Shown: in pieces, positions 60,501 through 64,000 of the stretch | Numbering within the stretch: the first letter of the stretch is position 1 | How the letters are laid out: every line of letters begins with the position of its first letter | Origin: Lophius americanus | Taxonomy: Eukaryota; Chordata; Actinopteri; Lophiiformes; Lophiidae | DNA length: 64,000 nt | NCBI GenBank assembly: GCA_037951165.1 | Contig: JBBDHG010000110.1 | Location: 1,010,501-1,074,500, forward strand | Direction: 5' to 3' | Made by a program: the position numbers and the translations under genes | Notes under the pieces: model-generated | The model's input: only the letters and a program-made list of their open reading frames with translations | What the model was told of the DNA's origin: nothing | The model's database searches: none

Positions 60501-63123
60501 CCTCAGATATTAAAGACATTAAAAAGTCATGGGAGTTCAGGGTTAATAATCACAATTATAGAGGAAAATGTAATATTACTCATCAAAAGTGAGCAGTACA
60601 TAAAATACAAAACAAACTTTTGATTTACGAACTTGATCATCTACTACCATATATCCGGTGCTCTCACCTTTCCCACAGGTACATTTTTAACGTCCTCCAC
60701 AAAAACCACTTCCCTGAGGGGCCACTGCTCCTCATTCACCTTCTCTTCTTCTTTTGGAGCCGGGGTAGACCGCCTTCGCTCTACAAGCAGGAGGAAATGC
60801 TTACTTGTAGTGCTTTGAGCACTTATTTTTGAATAAGATTCTTCACAATTATTTACTTTAAGATTGCAAATGCTTTATTGCTCCCATTGAGTAAAGTTTA
60901 AGCATACTGCTGATGAGATGGAAAACAAAATTCCTGCATAATCTAAAATGAACTATCAACACAGATGGCCATATGGTTTATGAGATAAAAGGGAGAGAAA
61001 CGGAAACCAGATAAATTGGAGAAAATACCGAGAGCTAACAGAACTTCCATTACTGGCAGGAAAAACCTGCTGATAAAACACAAAATTGAAAGTTTAAGGA
61101 CTAATGAGAGGAAAGAAGGAGGAAATTAGTTTTGTGCTTGGAAAGTGGAGACCAAAGTCAAGAGCTTGCTGTGTGCTGTAGGAGAGCAATGGATTAGGAG
61201 AGATGGAAAGTGAGACGCTGACATACTGTAGGGCAGTGAGGCACTGCTGGCAATGGAAGAGGTATCACTGCAGGTAGAAGCGGGTGAAGGAGGAGGACCC
61301 ATTTCTGTCTTCACCAGCTCTGGTTTACTTTCCGTCCTGCCGCCAAGATAATAAGCAGAATTACTTTTACTTCTGGAGTTAGGATGAAGAGCTTCAATCT
61401 GTAATCGGATTACCTAAAGACTATGTCTCTAATTGTGTTATTCAAAGTGTGAAACTGACTTGATTTCCTGGGTCTTAGTGGTCTTCTCCATGTTCTTGAG
61501 GCTCTCCGGTGAGCGTAACTGGAACCTGCAACTATCGTTCATGTTCCAAACAGACTCTAGAAGGACGCCCACTTTAGGTATACCAGCACTGACAGAAAAG
61601 GCCACTGCGCCCGCATGGTAGAGGGGGTTATTCCTCAAGCACACCTAAGGAAGAAACCAGTACATTTAGTAACATCAAGACTGAGATACTGGAGTACTTT
61701 TAATCCTAACATAACATACAACAAAGCCACCTCACGAACCTGGCCATTTAAGTTGGTGGACCCTCATGGATATTGTACATTTGCAACATAGGGGATAACT
61801 GGAATTGTAGTATGTTGTTAGGTGTGTAGCGCATGAGAGCATATTGGAGAAAATCCCTTCTGTTATAGTTGTATTTTCGCTTTCATGTGGAGCCACTCAG
61901 TTATACGGTTGTTTTTATTCTGGTTGTTAAAAATAAAGCACCTCTCTACTTCAAAGTCGGTCGAAATGATTGCTAGCTTAGCCAGAGCTAATCTACAAAA
62001 GTCAATGTAATATGGCTGAGATTACCTCAAGACCTATCAATTCTTATTGACCCCCCAGGGGTTCTGTAAAATAAGCTTATAGGATAGCTCGGGCAGAAAT
62101 ATTATTTTCTCCTTATTCATGTCACTTCATTTTATCTTAACTTCTATATTTTCTCTTTCTACCACTTTATTTCTCTGTAGTTTAACAAGGGTTACTGATT
62201 TCTTTCTTTCATAGCTGCATGGAGGGCAGAAGAGCTGCCTGCAGTTAACCCTTCAGTGCCCACCTACTAAACATCTATCTGAGTAACAGTTACAGAGTGG
62301 TCATTTTTAATTTCTGAATGGTAAGATCATGCAGAGAATTGTGTTCTTAATTCTGACTAAAAAGAAAAATCTTTCTAATATTTGCCTGAACAGCAGGCTT
62401 CACAAATCAACCCATTCTGATATACCCCATCTCATTTAATTCGTAAAAAAACTCAATAAGAATAAAAGTTAAGTCTTTGTTAAAGACAGAAAAATTAAGA
62501 GGCAAAAAATATGACAATGAAAATCCAAATTCTATCTGACCTGTGTTCCCACGGTGATGTTGGGTATGGAGGAGATGCCAGCGCTGGATTTTGGCTTTTT
62601 GTTCTTTGCTCTGGCCTTTTCAAGCATCTTCTTCCTTTGACTAAAAGGCACAACACCCCTGCAGACAAAAGCGAGCAGTGATGTTAGTTTACAGTGACAA
62701 ATACTTATTCATTCATTTGACAAATAAAATATAACGTTGTAGCCCTTGTTTTTCTGGGCTTGAGAAGGACAATTTCAGGAAAGAACAGATACTTCAGCTT
62801 AAAGTAAAGGTTCCTCAGTAGAACGTCAACTCAGAAATTTGGCCTGACAATTCCTGAAAAGCTGTATTTCTCTGAACAGGACATATCAACATTCATAACT
62901 GCAGTTACTGTGTATTTGGTTTGAAGCACTTTGTATTTTATTAAATCGGGAAAAACTGTTCTACTCACCACCAGTAGAGGCTATTTTCCAGTTGTACACA
63001 CGTGTAGAGAGCACAGCAGTGCAGGGACACCATGCGCTCCCCCTGAAGTTCAGGAAAAGCCTGAGCGCTATGCTCCAGCTTAGAAGCCACCGAGCTCAGG
63101 GTGTCGTCCACCCAGGTTGCAAC
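39597..63123 (-). CDS. ubr5: E3 ubiquitin-protein ligase UBR5 (EDD/HYD), 5' end outside window
   Basis: Nuclear/cytoplasmic HECT ligase of the N-degron pathway. 47 coding exons, all phases agreeing, 2,355 codons plus stop. Human UBR5 has 2,799 aa, so about 440 N-terminal residues (UBA region) lie beyond 64000. Exons: 62969-63123, 62541-62658, 61460-61644, 61227-61336, 60668-60780, 60259-60405, 60023-60134, 59764-59918, 59481-59678, 59021-59231, 58607-58733, 58297-58448, 57344-57439, 57057-57180, 56782-56879, 56262-56419, 55845-55936, 55591-55737, 55360-55478, 55027-55153, 54342-54471, 53576-53736, 53215-53454, 52929-53052, 52151-52262, 51898-52029, 50654-50911, 50295-50563, 49871-50082, 49417-49650, 49091-49164, 48833-49005, 48014-48127, 47405-47622, 46629-46749, 46007-46352, 45734-45821, 45483-45627, 45121-45251, 44884-44944, 44563-44744, 44376-44460, 44121-44276, 43521-43634, 42868-43012, 42642-42727, 39597-39809. 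No frame-breaking change is visible. The exon ending at 52929 has a weak donor (gtcatt). Confidence 0.96.
39810..41590 (-). other. Left part of the last ubr5 intron
   Basis: No exon or clear repeat recognised. The plus strand has only short frames. Confidence 0.45.
41600..42500 (-). mobile_element. Degenerate Tc1/mariner-like transposon in the last ubr5 intron
   Basis: Minus-strand frames carry Tc1-type transposase text: EHYAACNIIQHDHLAGRSVM, LCGGLSMEGHTDLHV, then HLNPTENFWDVM (usual D-L-N-P-I-E-x-x-W-D). It is a relative of the element at 1.6-2.5 kb, but kept in full length with stops and frameshifts. The right end near 42490 reads 'aacgattaagtgttcccccc', the family's terminal region. The catalytic Q-D-N-A block is replaced by a foldback sequence. 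Confidence 0.8.
41921..41959. repeat. Perfect 17-bp foldback palindrome inside the Tc1-like element
   Basis: Arms 41921-41937 and 41943-41959 are exact reverse complements around a 5-nt spacer. A shorter direct repeat (gtgacactggtgac type) flanks it at 41903-41922. Confidence 0.95.
43058..43150. repeat. 37-bp tandem repeat, 2.5 copies
   Basis: Units begin at 43058, 43095 and 43132 with 'ctacacaccatgtgtgt'. The first two units differ at one or two bases. In a ubr5 intron. Confidence 0.95.
43155..43398 (+). mobile_element. LINE 3' tail in a ubr5 intron
   Basis: Text such as 'gtacaccggagctgctgcaa' and 'aaatttccccttttcgggat', ending in a TCTATTCTAT-like tail, matches the 3' end of fish Maui/Rex-type LINEs. 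No coding part remains. Confidence 0.6.
45121..45251 (-). other. ubr5: ubr5 exon encoding the MLLE (PABC) domain
   Basis: Encodes [20 protein letters not shown] followed by EDSLRARVEEAMELL. This is the MLLE/PABC peptide-binding helix bundle that in the family binds PAM2 motifs. It starts in the preceding exon with GERLYPRVHAMQP. Confidence 0.92.
46838..47191 (-). other. Unexplained 117-codon open frame in a ubr5 intron
   Basis: The minus-strand frame starts at an ATG (47189-47191), directly preceded by an acceptor-like 'tttccatag', and runs 117 codons to a stop. The translation (for example VLQFDKFHINQCPYIVDKID) matches no family I recognise and is not part of UBR5 in other vertebrates as I remember it. 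It may be a chance frame, a decayed mobile-element ORF, or a cryptic exon. Confidence 0.3.
47978..48013 (-). other. ubr5: Possible alternative 12-codon exon extension in ubr5
   Basis: Downstream of the exon 48014-48127 donor (gtaaac) the frame stays open for exactly 36 bases, encoding VNMGSSLPTPSQ, to a second GT donor (gtatac at 47972-47977). Using it keeps the frame into the next exon, which starts ILPTKM. I chose the upstream donor because human UBR5 joins CLE directly to VLPTKM. Confidence 0.4.
50912..51897 (-). other. ubr5 intron
   Basis: About 1 kb of intron without a recognisable repeat or exon. Confidence 0.5.
55591..56419 (-). other. ubr5: ubr5 exons encoding the UBR-type zinc finger
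   Basis: Three exons (56262-56419, 55845-55936, 55591-55737) encode the UBR box: LCCNDTCSFTWTGAEHINQ, FECRTCGLLESLCCCTECAR, VCHKGHDCKLKR and AYCDCWEKCKCK. The Cys/His ligands for three zinc ions are all present, so N-degron recognition should be retained. Known from the family: this domain binds basic N-terminal residues. Confidence 0.9.
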
Positions 63124-64000
63124 CTAAAGCCAACACACACATCCAAAGGTTAATGAAATAATACATGTACCATCAGGATGACCATGGAAACCCAGAAACA
63201 GTCTTTTTGTTACTTGGGTGTGGTCATTAATGGGTTGGCATGTCCCTTGTTTTTAGCGAAACATTTTGGTAGAGCTGCGCGACTGGCTAAAATGAGAACA
63301 CATTTTTGCTTAGAATTGAGATAGCGTTTCTCTCCACGATCTTACTATTCAGTTTACATCATATTGCACTCTGTTATGAACATGAGATATTAAACAGCAC
63401 CATTCACTGCTAAGATAGATGGGCCTTCCGTTTTTTTTTTTACTTCAAACCGACCCGACCCTCAGGGAACTGCCGGGCTTCAGTTGAGTACCTACACTCT
63501 AGTGCGCACCTCCTCAATGTGGTTCCAAGTGGAAGATATTAGAAGAGAACTTAGAACAACGGAGAAATAAAGTGGTAATTGAAAAACATGACATGATGAA
63601 GTTTAGGATTGGTAAGAGACTACCACTCCTGTCTCTGCCTGTGTTACGTGACGTAGGCTCACCAGCTACTCACTATACCACCTAGTTAGCACTAACCCAT
63701 CGCTTGGCTTAGGCAAGCTCAAGGTAATTTTAGCGCTTAGAAACTCTCATAAACCCACACGGCACAGATAAAAAATACCCATAAAACCTATAAGTTCTTA
63801 AAGTCCCACACCTCGCTCATGGTAACGAACGCTGCGATTAAGGCGCGCAAGTTCTGCTCATGTTATAAATTAAAAGAAACAAAGAAATGAGATTGTACAT
63901 ATGTCTGAATGGAGTTTGTGATCTTTTTACAATTAATCGCCCAGTCCTACATTTTGGTACAAATTAGTACAGTAGGAACTGTTAATAAACACCAAAGGCT
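63124..64000 (-). other. ubr5 intron running off the right edge
   Basis: No exon recognised. Near 63925-63960 'attaatcgcccagtcctaca' resembles an inverted hAT-type MITE end. Confidence 0.4.

Overview
The window is vertebrate nuclear DNA, almost certainly from a ray-finned (teleost) fish. It holds compact multi-exon genes with GT-AG introns. It also carries many teleost-type repeats: Tc1-like DNA transposons, L2/CR1- and Maui-like LINE fragments, hAT-like and other MITE-like elements, and (TAA)n, (GT)n and (CA)n microsatellites. Identifications rest on translating the sequence and comparing it by eye with remembered families. No database search was run.

Four protein-coding genes can be rebuilt exon by exon, with splice phases that close at every junction. 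(1) klf10, minus strand, 3179-6684: a TIEG-type Kruppel-like zinc-finger repressor. (2) coq3, plus strand, 12024-20330: the mitochondrial O-methyltransferase of ubiquinone synthesis, six exons, 317 aa. (3) mtdh, minus strand, 24931-35287: metadherin/LYRIC/AEG-1, 13 exons, 507 aa. (4) ubr5, minus strand, 39597-63123: the giant N-recognin HECT E3 ligase. Its last 47 coding exons (2,355 codons plus stop) are present and its N-terminal ~440 codons lie beyond the right edge.

Layout: 1-2.7 kb is nested repeats. klf10 follows, with a candidate promoter at 6.8-6.9 kb. A repeat-rich 7-12 kb interval separates it from the head-to-head neighbour coq3. That interval holds a decayed HIPK-like kinase pseudogene (9.3-11.4 kb) between LINE fragments. 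coq3 and mtdh are tail to tail across about 4.6 kb of AT-rich DNA. mtdh and ubr5 run in the same direction, and the gap between them holds one LINE inserted inside another.

The genes do not form a pathway. klf10, mtdh and ubr5 also sit on one chromosome arm region in human (8q22), so most of the block looks like conserved synteny. coq3 lies on another chromosome in human (6q16). I found no evidence of a novel multi-gene system. The points most worth a second look are the HIPK-like pseudogene, a set of perfect short-spacer foldback palindromes, three nested transposon insertions, an in-frame alternative splice donor in ubr5, and an unexplained 117-codon intronic ORF.
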